Below, piece after piece: positions 1 through 17,557 of a stretch of 64,000 nt of DNA (the stretch's first letter is position 1; each line of letters begins with the position of its first letter). The stretch comes from Syngnathus acus (lineage: Eukaryota; Chordata; Actinopteri; Syngnathiformes; Syngnathidae): positions 3,224,001 through 3,288,000 of the forward strand of contig NC_051099.1 in NCBI RefSeq assembly GCF_901709675.1, given 5' to 3'. Made by a program: the position numbers and the translations under genes. Under the pieces are notes generated by a model. That model was not told the origin of the DNA. It was given only the letters and a program-made list of their open reading frames with translations, and ran no database searches.

Positions 1-838
1 ATCTGTGCATTTATCAACACTCAAAGGAGCTCCACGTGATATTTCAGACGAGTCGCGGACAGAAAAACTGCTTGTGGGGATAGTCGTTGTATAAATTAGC
101 CAAATTATGACAAGAAAATACATAGGGGCACATTCTTAGAAATGTGCAACATAAAATTTACTCGGTTGTTTTAAGTAACACTTGAGAGATAGGCTACAGA
201 GAACTAACTCATTACGTACCTACTAAAAAATTAACTTTCCATAATATGCATCTTGTCAAGTCAGAATAGAGTGCAAAAAAGTTAAAATACAAGATATTGG
301 TCAGACATTTAATGGCGGCCGGGCGTACAATGTTTTTAAATACCCATACAAAGATTGTGTCTATACCTGAGGGAGCCTGTCACTCACAAAGCTGGATGGG
401 GTTGTCCTTACCTTTCTTTCATGGATGCACTTAAATGTACATCCATTCTTATCTTCTCTGGGGAGCAAAAAAAAAAAAAAAGTCTTCAAAAGCACTCAGA
501 CGAGCACGCTACATCCCGCCAGAAGGCACTCGTCACGAGAGCCGCAGCCATCCGCGGTCAAAGTAAACGCCAATTGTTCCAGTTTTCACGCACCTGCGTC
601 CTGACGAGCTTCACATAAAATGGATGTTAAAACATCCCGGGTGCTCTTTTATTTAGTGGGGTTCCAACCAGTGATAAAAAACACAACTAGAAGGAAGGCT
701 TTGCGCAAGTTTTTTCGAGGGGGACAGACCAGCAGCAATCAGTTCACGCCGCTTGGGGACCGCGGATGACTGGAGAGAGGAAGGGAGGGAGGGAGGCAAG
801 GAGGGAAGGGTGCGCGAGCGAGCGAGAGAGAGAGGAAG
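1..838. other. Upstream flank without a recognised gene
   Basis: AT-rich DNA upstream of chordc1. A short open frame at 355-618 has no recognisable domain and contains a poly-lysine stretch read from a poly-A run, so I do not call it. A GA-rich purine tract (about 771-838) leads into the repeated ETS-site region. Confidence 0.5.
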
Positions 839-839
839 C

Positions 840-1262
840 GCCGACTTGAACCGAAAAAAGACGAAGAAACCCGGAAGTGAGCATAGTGTTTTATGAGCTA
901 AAAAATAAGACTATTTTTGCATTACAATATAACCTTTTACCTCCAAAGAATATTAAGACTATCTAAAAAAAAAAATACAATATCCTAGTAAACGTTTTAT
1001 ATGACATTACTATAATAATGTAATATTAGAGCTGACTCGTTCCCAAAAAAAAAAGGGGGAAGCGAATGTTCCTAAGATAACTTTTATTAAAACAAAACCT
1101 GACGAGCTAAAAAAAAAAATCAGACGTAATTAAAAAGAAAATGTTCTTGACCGACTTTCGCCGGGAAAAGCCGAGAAAAGCCGGAAGTGGGCGAGCGAGT
1201 GAGGCTTTGGCTGAACCTGTGCCGCTATTTGCCGAAACAAGCCGAACAAACCCGGAAGTGAA
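840..1262 (+). promoter_or_regulatory. Candidate chordc1 promoter with three ETS-site repeat modules
   Basis: Three imperfect copies of a module of about 42 bp lie at roughly 840-882, 1149-1192 and 1219-1262. Each has a CCGAC/CCGCT-type start, a run of CCGAAA-like units and an end in CCGGAAGTG. CCGGAAGTG is the classical ETS/GABP core found in TATA-less housekeeping promoters. The last copy ends about 135 bp before the chordc1 start codon. Promoter function is inferred; the repeats and motifs are visible directly. Confidence 0.6.
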
Positions 1263-1395
1263 CAAGGGCAGCTTCGTGTGTGTGTGTGTGTGTAGCGGTG
1301 TGCAGCATTCGTTGCGTCTTCCTGTGTCGCGCTTTACATGTGCTTGCTGCTTTATTAGTGTCCGGTTCCATATTAAAATACATTTACTCGTCCCT

Positions 1396-4300
1396 ATGTC
1401 TACTTTGTGCTACAACAAGGGCTGCGGGCAGCGGTTCGACCCTGACAACAACCCGGATGGTGAGTAGCTAACGTAGCTAGCGAGGATGACAATTCATCTG
1501 GAAAATTCTACGAGCCGACAGGCCAAAAGTGGAGATCGCTAATCGACACAACTCAATACAAACTCACATCAAAATTATTTTTCTTTAAATTACTTTTAAG
1601 AGTTATTGCAGCTGTTAGTCATACTTAAGCTCGATTAAAAAATAAATAAACGCTGTTAGCAACTTTGCCCGACCGTTGCACACAACTTGGGCGCACAGAA
1701 AAGACCATTTAATGACACTTTAAATGTCATATATTGATTGCACCATTTACCTATGATCAGCCGGTGCCGTGAAAATAAATAAATTGCCCTCTTCTCAAAT
1801 TCTTCTTTGCATAGTTTCCCTACTACAAATTAAGATCACCAAACAAATGTAAATAACGAACAAAAGTTAACCTAAGTAAACACAAATTGCATATTTTGGA
1901 TTGTGATTTTAATTGGGGCGGTACAATTCAGAGCTTCCTGAATCTCTAGGGGGGGATGAAGAATGAAGATTATTTTGTGTTGATTTATTTGAGTTCATAC
2001 AATAGGTAGCCTTAAGTTTTGGGGTCCTCCTTGGTTGCTTTTTGTTTGTTTTCACTATTCCTCCAACCACTATTGCTGCTAAAACAATGCAAATTGTGGC
2101 TCTAATAAAGGTGATACAAACTAATCTAATTCCCCTGGGCAACATTTAACTTTTTGTTTCAAGAAATAATTTAACAAACAAAAACCCCATGCAAGAATTA
2201 CTTCTTTATATGCAGCACTTTAACTCATTTGAACAAACACTTTGAAGATAAGGGCAGTCAGTTTAGTCCCAAGACTTGGCATCCGTCTGAGTTTGTGATT
2301 TGTTTTGCATATTTGTGAATTGGTTGGCGGCCTATTGTTGTCACGATGCCTTTGTTTTAGTTAAAATTCAATCAAGTGTCTGTCTAGTTTTGTGTGATTA
2401 AACACGCACACGTCTTCCTGTGTCTTCATCTGCAGAAATTCTGTGCAGGACTCGTGTCTAATTTCCATTTTAATTGCTTGCCACTTTTCATCACAGCGCG
2501 CTACATTGCAGTGCCATTACCTTAAGGCTTGATGGAGGACTGTGTGGACTGCCGAAAGGAAATTGTTGCTTTATTAGGTCACCCAAGCAATTTGGTGGTA
2601 CTTGTGACTTTTAAAGAAGTTATTGTTTTTTGGTCTCTGCAGGTGGTTGTACGTAGAACCTTGAATTACCACAATAAAGTTGCTATTTTACACGGTAGAA
2701 AAGGCGTGGTAGTGTTCCTTTTAAGATAAAATGTGATATTTTAGAGGCCATAATTTGGGAATAAAGTTGTAAGGGGAAAGCTTTGGAATGATAATTCTTT
2801 TTTTTTTTTTTTTTTAACTTATTGACAGCCAACTGGCTTTTTTTTTTTCTTGCCTATAGGCAGCTGCACGTACCACCCCGGCGTCCCAGTGTTCCACGAC
2901 GCACTGAAGGTACAAGCCCTTGAAAAACGTTACCTTGCGACTCCGCCGTTAACGTTGGTCTCTCCATTCCCCAGGGCTGGTCCTGCTGCAAGAGACGGAC
3001 CACCGACTTCTCCGACTTCCTCAGCATCGCCGTAAGCTTGTGTTGCCGCTCGCGCCATCGGTGCGTGTGCTTAACGCCACTCTTGTCTGGCGCCGGCAGG
3101 GCTGCACGAAAGGTCCCCACAACAAAGAGAAGCCCCCCGAGCCGGTGAAGCCAGACGTGATCTCGTTGGGAGACAAAGATGATCAGAAGGCCAAATTTAG
3201 CGAGTACATCATCTCGGCGCCCAAACCCCAGGAGGCCATTTGCAGACCCAGGTTGTCCGACACCTTAACTTGGAATCGATCTGTTCGCGTCTAGGATTGA
3301 AGAGGAACATAAAAAGAATAGAAAAGGAACGTGGTATTGATTGACTTAGCTACAATATTTTATGTATTACTGCGCTTGTATATATCTTGAATATTAGTCT
3401 CATGAGGGAGTTTCAAGCTGAAATTACAAGCAGTCATACTACTGTAGTAGTTCTCTCGAATACAAAGTATTATCAAAAATTTTAGTTTTCCTTTTCCAAA
3501 GCTGACAAGATGTCACCGTGTGCGCGCCAGTGCCGACGAGCCTATGCTGAGGTTGCAGCACAAAGTGTCGACTTCTCTCAAGCAAGCTCTGGAGAAGCTC
3601 AAGTTGACTGACAACTCGCAGGTGCTCAAAGAAGGTGAGAGCGCCACTCGCGTCACCAAAGTACAGAAAGTCAACCGCGGATGGAAAGAACTCTGCTGGG
3701 AATTTGAACTCCATTTGTGTCGGGGAAGCTCAAAGTTGACGTTGATGCATGTCAAGTGTCAGTTGACAGAATTATTTCTCGACGTGTCCCCACAGAGGAC
3801 AACAGTGACGAGGTCAAGATCGGAACAGCCTGCAAAAACGGAGGCTGTACTAAAGTAGGTGGAACGATTTGAATCGTCATATGTATCGAGTGCCAAGTGG
3901 GGTGGGGGGGTTAAGAAAAACTGAAGTGAAACTCACTTTTTGTCCCACCCTTCCAAAAAAGAGCTACGACGGCCCGGCCAGTGACTCGGACACGTGCTTC
4001 TTTCACCCCGGATTCCCCATCTTCCACGAAGGGTTGGTGGCACTCCCCACGGAACATCTATTCCTGTAAAAAGAAGCAAGTACATGTTTCATTTCCGCGT
4101 TCAGGATGAAGTACTGGAGCTGCTGCAAGAAGAAAACCTCCGACTTCAACACCTTCCTATCCCAGGTGGGCTGCAACAAGGGCCAGCACCTGTGGAGGAA
4201 AAAGGATGAGGTAGGTACAACACTGGCATCATCTAGTGGTAGGCTGTGAAATCATCCCACGTGCCAGCCTTTTTTTTTTTTAGTCTGGGAATTAGTTAAG

Positions 4301-4774
4301 CTTCAACTTAAAAGGTACCACCGTCTATCTAATTGAAGGGCAAGAAGGTGGTGCCGTGTCGATTCGACTGGCACCAGACTGGCTCGCAGGTCATCATCTC
4401 CATCTACGCCAAGAACGCCGTGCCTGAGCTGACCTACGTGGATGCCAACAGCACCACATTGCACATTCGCGTGATCTTCGAGGGCGAGAAGGAGTTTGAG
4501 CAGGAGATAAGCCTGTGGGGGGTGAGTATACAGTTGGGGGGGGGGGGGGGGGGGGAGTCAATAAGCGCCACCAACATCACTGTTGACGGTGTCTTTTCAG
4601 GTGATCAACGTGAGCCAGAGCACCGTCAACATGATGGCGGCTAAGATCGAGGTGGCCATGAGGAAGTCAGAGGCCATGTCCTGGGCTCGCCTGGACTTGC
4701 CGCCGCCCGCCGCGCCACCTACCCCGGACCACGAGAAAAAAGGCGAGGACGACAGCGATAGCAATGATGAATGA
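1396..4774 (+). CDS. chordc1: CHORD domain-containing protein 1 (Morgana), HSP90 co-chaperone
   Basis: Ten coding exons: 1396-1459, 2860-2909, 2975-3031, 3100-3251, 3531-3634, 3796-3854, 3962-4032, 4105-4210, 4339-4521 and 4601-4774 (stop TGA). They join in frame to 339 residues (human 332). The order is CHORD1 (about residues 4-63, starting [13 protein letters not shown], with [17 protein letters not shown]), a linker with KPPEPVKP and [13 protein letters not shown]2 (about 152-222, [17 protein letters not shown]) and a C-terminal CS domain (about 228-318, with [17 protein letters not shown]). The protein binds HSP90 and ROCK kinases in the cytosol and is heat-shock inducible in mammals. The start is set by alignment to the family N-terminus; an upstream extension of the same frame has no counterpart. 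The acidic tail ([10 protein letters not shown]) is typical. No break is seen, and the call is very secure. Confidence 0.96.
1460..2859 (+). other. chordc1 intron 1
   Basis: This 1.4 kb AT-rich intron begins GTGAGTAG and ends in a pyrimidine tract plus TATAG. It holds a GAAAATTC heat-shock-element-like dimer near 1500. Otherwise only T and A runs are visible. Short frames inside have no homology I recognise. Confidence 0.7.
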
Positions 4775-4972
4775 TAAGACGCGGCAAAACTTTGGAACAT
4801 CCGCAGAACTATTCCACTATTTGTGAACTTTTGAAAAGGCACACAATGCAAGGTATGATGTCAATGCTGGATGAACACATTTCCGTTGGACTTTCAGCCC
4901 TTTTTCCCCCCTCTTAATTTAGCCAAGATGTCAGTACTGGAAAAAAAAAATGGCTGATCGTGTTTAAAGCCA

Positions 4973-4978
4973 AATAAA
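4973..4978 (+). terminator. chordc1 poly(A) signal
   Basis: AATAAA lies about 200 bp after the chordc1 stop codon. It is the first canonical signal downstream. Confidence 0.7.
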
Positions 4979-5759
4979 GTGTTAAAAGTGAAAATTATTT
5001 TCTAGACCTTGAAGAATAAGACTGATTTGAACAAGTATTTCAGTGTCCTTCAGGTGGCAGTAAAGACAAAGAAATGTAGTTATTAGCAATGGCGTACTGA
5101 AGATGCCTTAAAAGATACCACAGCAAATTTAGGGGGGAAAAAATACAACTTTACCCTAAAGATTACAACTGGCTATTTTGTATAAACATGATTTATGTTC
5201 ATGACATTACACCTTTTTTCACTCATCATGCAACTTTTAAACAAAAATAGCATTATTTTATCAGTTATTTTTCCTCTGGAAAAAAGTAATCACTAAGTAC
5301 TTTTTTGCCAAATCTTTGAATGACCATAACAGCCCTTGTAAAATGTATCTTAAAATTAAGACTTCCACCAAAACCTCTCCTTTTTATCACAGCTGGAATA
5401 TTTTAGTACTGTATTTCTGAAAGTAAAAAAAGTGTAATGTCATAATGCTGGCTGACCACGTTTCCACTCATCAGCACTGATTCAAGAATATTTAAAGTGA
5501 CAGAAAGTGTTAAAGGAACAGAAGTTATTTGCACCTGGAGGCTTGGGCTGAAATTCAATTGCTTTTACTCATGTAATTGTCTCTCTGTCCTCCTGGTGGC
5601 GATAAAGACAAGAAAAAGCAGTTTTCAATGACAAAGTGCTATAATACTTGTGGATTCTCAAGTACTGTATCATTAACACTGACAGAGTGTTAAGACCAAG
5701 TTGTGCTACAATATTGTTTGCAGATACATTTAAATAAACATTTGAAGAAAAGAACGTTT
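4979..5759. other. Intergenic spacer between convergent chordc1 and tyr
   Basis: About 0.8 kb of AT-rich DNA lies between the 3' ends of chordc1 (+) and tyr (-). Two stretches near 5045 and 5585 share a motif of the form 'tcctNNtGGTGGC(A/G)gTAAAGACAAgAAA', a small dispersed duplication. No coding potential was seen. Confidence 0.55.
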
Positions 5760-5765
5760 TTTATT
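5760..5765 (-). terminator. tyr poly(A) signal
   Basis: AATAAA on the minus strand lies about 40 bp beyond the tyr stop codon, implying a very short 3' UTR. A longer UTR using further sites is possible. Confidence 0.5.
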
Positions 5766-5804
5766 GATTGAGGAACGAGTGCATGTCTACCTAATGACTT
5801 GTCA

Positions 5805-8027
5805 TCACATGGCCTCTGTGTAGCCACGAGTTTTGTTCTCTTCATCTCTCTTGATAAGAGGCTGTCGTTCCGGAAAGGCTGAGACCGGAAATACACTTTT
5901 GCGGAACCAAGGTCGCACCGGGACATGGCGCTTGATGTGGATGACAGCGACGGTCAGGACCGCGCCGCAGAGGCTGGCGAGCAGCAGCCACGGCCACATG
6001 GCATGTAAATCCTCCACGTAGGGACGCAAGGACTCTGATAGAAGTGCGTCTGCAGAAGCGTTTTCATTAAAAAAAAAAAAAAAATGGGTTCGAAGAAACT
6101 ACGCATCTATCAAACACATTTTTAGCAACTGGGTAACAATCGCAACATAATCATGCCAACACATCGATTTGCAGTCACAAGGTGAGGCAAAAACTTACTG
6201 CCACTCAGCAGGCGCGAGTACTCGTACCCCAGCTCTTTGCTGGTTATGAAGTATTCTCTGTTGGTGTGCAGGGGCAGGAAGGGAACCATGTGGTATTCGC
6301 CGTTGTGTCCAATGGGGGCGTTAGAAGTTGGGTACTGGGTGGGGTCGGGCCCGTGCCTCCTGAGCCACTCTTCATAAAGACTTAACACAGGGGAAACACA
6401 GGGGAAACAGTTGAGTGCAAATCAAAGTTATAGTCATGGAAAAAAATATTTGGTTTTCCTTGGAATATAAAGCAGAATTTTTCCAGCACGTTTAGGTTCC
6501 ACAAAAGAAAATGTGAATTTGTGCATGGTGAACTGGAAACATTACAATACGTTCTAACTAGCGATGGCAAAGTTTTTGTCATCATAGGGGCGGGCGCTGG
6601 TGTGTGTGTGTGTGTGTGTGTCACCTGTCCACAAAGCAATGGTGCAGGAGGAAAACGGGGTCATTGGCTGAGCCCTGCACAGAGGACATGGATCCATTCA
6701 TGAAGATATGCAGAGCTGCGTGCATGCCCATTTGAATGCTGCTCCCCAAGCCCGTCTGGGGGTCCCCAAATCCTAGAAGGTGGCAAACAGTCACACAGTA
6801 ATATTTAAACAGAACTTTTCTTTTTTTTTTTTTTTCATTGCGCCAACCTTCCATGGTGTTCCGAAAGCTCATGTTGGCGGTGCGGTCCATGGTGCCCGTG
6901 TCGTAATTGGCCAAACTGAGGGTGAAGGCGACCTCGGCGGAGGTGGGCAGACGCGGTACCCGCTTGCGATCGTGGTTGCCGGGGTTACGGCGCAGAGGGC
7001 CTTCCGCTCGGGCGTCGCACAAAACGCCACGGGCATTGTAGTCTTGCGCTTGGGAGCACAGTGACTGGAGATGGAAATAGACAATGTCAACACATTTAAA
7101 CTAACCCAATTAAATACTTCTAAAAGGCAAAAAGACATCGAATATTTTTTAACAATACAAACTAAAAGAAAAGCAAGCGCCTTCATGGAGGTAATAACAA
7201 ATTACCCTCCAGGAAGAAAAAACTGAGCCAGGACTAAGCAGAGTTGGGTCCCGAGTGTCCTGCCCCCCCATAAACTGGTCCGTGCAGACGTCGCATCCCT
7301 CTGCGTCCCTCCAGTCCCAGTAAGGGATGGTGAAGCTGTTGTCCCCGGTTATCTTCCTAATCTCACGCTCCCAGTGCAGCAGGTAGACACGGTGCCACGG
7401 CAAGAAGCCGGGCGCCCAGTGGGCAAAGTCCACGTCAGCCCACACGTTTCCCGGCCCGCCGAGCAGCACGTCGCGGGACACGTAGTAGTGCATCCACACA
7501 AAGATGTCGTAGATTGACACGTTGGCGAAGGTGGGGTTGGAGCCGTTCTCCATCTCCCGGTAGGTTGCCGTGGCGACCACGTAGTCTCTGCTGGGCGTCT
7601 GCTTGGCCAGGTTCAGGTAGGACACCAGCTGGGTTCTCTCGGCTCGGGTCAAGTGGAACACGTTCCTCCTGAGGGACTCCCTTCTTTCGAGGCAGTTCTC
7701 CCCGAAGTAGCCGAACTTGCAGTCGGCACAGCTGAACCCCATGAAGTTGCCCAAGCACTGGCAGGTTCGGTTGTAGAACACCAGGGGCCACCTCTCCCGG
7801 TCGTCCACCCCTCTGAAAGGGTACTGAGTCCCGTCCGGGGTGTCCGCTACCACCACATCCTGGCAGAAACCCCGACCGGACTGGGCCCCGCACGCCGAGC
7901 CGTCCCCGTCCCAAGGTGGGCAGCACTCCTTGGCCAGCAGGGCCTGGCGGGTGGCGCACGGGCGCGGGAACTGCTGGAGCCCGGGCGCCCAAAAGAGCGT
8001 GAACACTACGGCAGCCACACGCCACAT
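5805..8027 (-). CDS. tyr: Tyrosinase, melanosomal copper oxidase
   Basis: Five exons in the mammalian layout: 8027-7206, 7064-6848, 6772-6625, 6380-6199 and 6049-5805, joining to 537 residues. Exons 2-4 are 217, 148 and 182 bp, the lengths I recall for human TYR. The enzyme starts melanin synthesis (tyrosine to DOPA to dopaquinone) in melanosomes. A signal peptide (about 1-18) is followed by a Cys-rich EGF-like segment ([15 protein letters not shown]), the CuA site (MHYY, FAHW, LPWHR), the CuB site (MHAALH, FLLHHCF), one TM helix (about [21 protein letters not shown]) and a sorting tail with ERQPLI. All six copper histidines are present. Two neighbours differ from the family: Trp204 replaces the Glu after the second CuA His (codon 7418-7416), and Ala365 replaces the Asn after the first CuB His (codon 6719-6717). 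Splice sites and frame are intact, so I do not call it a pseudogene. It could be either teleost tyr duplicate. Confidence 0.95.
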
Positions 8028-8112
8028 TGCAAAAGGCCTGAAATGCAATCCGTCACGCTTTCGGGCCTTAAATGTCCTTCCTAGAGAGACCCCTCCTTCC
8101 TCGCTGAGCCCA

Positions 8113-8120
8113 GTCACATG
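8113..8120 (-). promoter_or_regulatory. Proximal M-box-like E-box upstream of tyr
   Basis: GTCACATG on the plus strand (CATGTGAC on the minus strand) lies 86 bp upstream of the tyr start codon. The mammalian tyrosinase M-box is a CATGTG E-box bound by MITF at a similar proximal position. The assignment is by motif and position only. Confidence 0.5.
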
Positions 8121-8537
8121 CCGCTTGACCTCAGGATGAGGCTTTCACTGATGCCTTTAGGGCGCTCATAATCACTCGGACAGAAATTATTCAGGATGAA
8201 GTTGCACGGAAAATCATCAATGCTGCAAAAAAAAAAAAAAAAACGTGGGCCAGTTTGGAACACAAAATTTGGAACACATTCAATCGCTAGTCAAGTAAAT
8301 TCTTTACGAACCCATTCAAACACAAAATGAAAAATTCATTGTGACTCAAGTTGAGCAGAAGACCCTAACCCATGACCACTAAAGCAAACAAAGTCACAGT
8401 ACAAGCAACAAAACCACATCCCGAAGGCCTTTTTTGATGGCCACGAGACTCGGTCAAAAATCGATCAAAAAACAAAAGCTTGATATACATTTCTCGGAAT
8501 TACAGAATTTTCCTGAGAGGCGGTTCAATGCTTCAAG

Positions 8538-8545
8538 TCACATGA
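8538..8545 (-). promoter_or_regulatory. Distal MITF-type site TCACATGA
   Basis: A full TCACATGA (TCATGTGA on the minus strand) lies about 0.5 kb upstream of tyr. This matches the preferred MITF/TFE octamer. Function is inferred. Confidence 0.45.
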
Positions 8546-9886
8546 GCACCAAAGGCAACTGCCACCTTCAACAAAAATGCGCCATACACCAGCATTCCCG
8601 CCTGAAGCTGAAAAACATGGCAATGCTACACAAGCAAAGTATTCTTAGGAAGAACAAATGCTTTGTGGAAGACTCTGCGCAGAGGTAATTCAAGTCCAAA
8701 AGGTAGCCTAAGTCCATTCTGTTCAGTTGACGATGCCAACTACTGGCACAGAAAAGTACTACAGTACATCTCAACTTTACTCGTAAAGCCACATTGTAAT
8801 GAAATACGAGGTATCAACTCATTTACTTTGAAAGGATGTGCGCCTATTGACTCACGCGAGCTAACCATTTTATCCTCGGTGATGTTGTGAGCTGATGAAG
8901 AGAAGACATCCGTGGGTGGGAGGGGACGGGGGCGATGAAGACAGAGACACTTGGAGGGAGGGGGGGGGGGCGCATGCAGGCGGGCATTCGCTGGTGCTGC
9001 CGGTGGTTGTGATGTTCCTACTAAACCTGCTCCCAGCAGGAGAGGCGATGCTTTGTCGTTAAGATTTGCTATTTCCGAGCGATGGAGACGCTCACATGCG
9101 CGTGGACTTCTCGGATGCTGGAAGGACAGCAGGTAGGTTCGTCGAAAGTTTGAGGGTGGCTGGCTAATTTCGGATTCGAGAGCAGTCCTGATCAATGCAA
9201 TGTTTTTCTTGATACATTTCGAGAACGTATAGTCAGATATTCCAGAATGAGGCTCAAAAATACGCTTTTTATGCTTCATTTGCGATTTGCATTTTGATGT
9301 AATCAGCACCTGATGTAAGCGGCACCTGCACTATTAAAATAACAAAGACCAAAACGTTGAATATTCGACTCCTATCCATAAAATCATGAGGAACCCCACT
9401 GAGACTTGTTGGACTTGTGCCAGTGGGCTCCTCTTCAAACGTTCAGTATTGTTCCTTTCAAGTGATTAATTTACAGGACTACAGAAGTTGCTGAGTGACA
9501 AAAATAAACAAATAAATTGACTTAAAAGCTGGTAACGCAAGTAGCATACAAAGTTGATTGGAGTTCTATTTTTTTAAGAGAATGGTCGTATTACAAGTAT
9601 GACATATGTCGTGATTAAAGTACAGTTTTACAATGCACCTATAAATTCGAGTTGCATGGAAATCACAACAAGCAAACAAAGGAGATTCAAACCTACACTC
9701 CTCCGTCTTGGTCATGAAAAGCGAGCATTGTGTGTATGTGCCACGCGCAAGCCCCCCCCCCTTCCCTTTTTTTTGTTTCAGCACAATGGACAGCGGTATG
9801 TTGTTTGCGTTTGTTTACATTCAACTGGAAATTAAAATTCTGCTTTCTTTATCCTCAATTTCTAAATAATAACTAGTGAGGTGTAG

Positions 9887-15919
<6,033 letters not shown>

Positions 15920-17206
15920 ACGACCAAACTTGTGTTGCCTTGAAAAGAGTCATTTAGAAGATGGTGGTGCTTTCAGGAATTGCCTACATCGTTTTTCAAA
16001 TCCATCAACAAAGAAAAACATCAAGCGAAGCGGACATGCTAATGCTAAAGGAGCGGACATGGGTTTCCTTGGTCCTAGTATCTTAAAATTTTAGATAACA
16101 CGCTAATCTTAGTGCTAAAACTTTGCGCTTCATAACTAAATCGGGGCGATTACCATTGTAATACATAGAGACGACTGAAGGGAAAATGAGCAAAGATGGA
16201 GGTAAAGATTTTTTTTTTTTTACCTACTTTGAACCGTCACATTCCAAAGAGAAATTTGAAAATAGGTCGCAAGAACTATTACCTTTAATGTGTACATTAT
16301 TCATGTTCATATTTGCTTACCGTTCATTTAGTGTGACTTTTTCCAGGGACCAGAAAGTGTTTACAGCTGAATTTCTTAAGGTTGTTCAGATAGTTTTGAC
16401 GGAGCGAAGCACTGTAAAACATGAAAACAAAAACAGTCTTGGTTAAGTGATGTCCACGTTAAGCTCATTTTTTTTAATGCTACATGACTGCTATTTGCAT
16501 TTTTGTGTGCACGTTTTTTTTTTTCTTTTATGGATGAGAAGTTTTTATTTTTACGAGCTCAGAAGCAAACATTTGCTCAGCTCGAGGGAAATTTGAATGT
16601 CATTCTGGTTTAAAATGGACCAAAAAGCACCTCAGGACTGATCGTGTAGCAGAGTGCTGGAATCTTGTTAATAATGACAAGTTGGTTTTGTAAGATGATT
16701 AGCTAACATTTTGAACTTTCACATTTTTGGGGGTCAAATAATTCTCTCGTTTTAGTTGTTATCTTTTTTTTTAAACTATAGAATAGTTACTTAATTGTAG
16801 TTATTTCTAAAAGTGACACAAGAGTGCGTATGGGCTTCTTCGACTCACCAAAATTGGACTAAAACACTTTAAATAATATTTTTCTTTGACCCCAGGACGG
16901 GAGATTGGTTGGATTGAATTTTATTACTAATATTTAGTGATTTTGTTTTCTTTTCTTAATCTTTAGGTGACTGTCATTTTTCTTATGAAATGAGTTTTAG
17001 GATTTACAGTATGTGTGTGTGTTGCTGCATGTTTACTGTACAAACGCGCACACACACAAGCGTTGGTGCAATTTTTTGAGTACAGTGTTGCCATGTGAGC
17101 ATGTCGCTTTATATTCGTTTTATGCACCGATGCGTTAGTTCTACTCAAAAGCAATTTGCTTTGAATGTTTATTAAATTCAGTTTAGTTTACACGAGTGAT
17201 TGTGTA
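15920..17206 (+). other. grm5 3' untranslated region
   Basis: About 1.3 kb of AT-rich sequence with T runs and a GT/CA cluster (17011-17060) lies between the grm5 stop and the first strong poly(A) signal. The UTR extent is inferred from that signal. Confidence 0.5.
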
Positions 17207-17212
17207 AATAAA
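17207..17212 (+). terminator. grm5 poly(A) signal
   Basis: AATAAA followed by a T/G-rich stretch lies 1.29 kb after the grm5 stop and before the rab38 start. Confidence 0.5.
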
Positions 17213-17557
17213 GTTTTAGTCAATTTGAATTAGTCTATTTAATTATGATTAATTACCGCATTTTGGTTTCCACAGTCAAACGTGTTAGCGAGGAAAAAAC
17301 AAATGTTTCTCAGCCATGGATTCAAACAAGGTTTTAGGGTCTCTAATTTTGGTTTCGAGCTGGAGCTGTGTGCTTCCGAGCATATTTATTATGCAGATTG
17401 TCTGCTGTAATAACCGCAATTAGCATGTCAACAGGAAGCAGAGGAGCATACGCTCAGCTTGACGGGGGCCGTCCCTGCGGGGCCACAACAGGAATCGGCG
17501 CGTCTCTGCCTGCGTGTGTGTGCGCGGCCGAGGGAGAGAGAGCACGCGCGAGTGTGC

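Noticed and set aside
5805-8027. tyr as a pseudogene
   Set aside because: All five exons are open, exon lengths are conserved and splice sites are consensus, despite the odd residues.
7653-8084. 143-codon plus-strand frame
   Set aside because: Antisense shadow of tyr exon 1.
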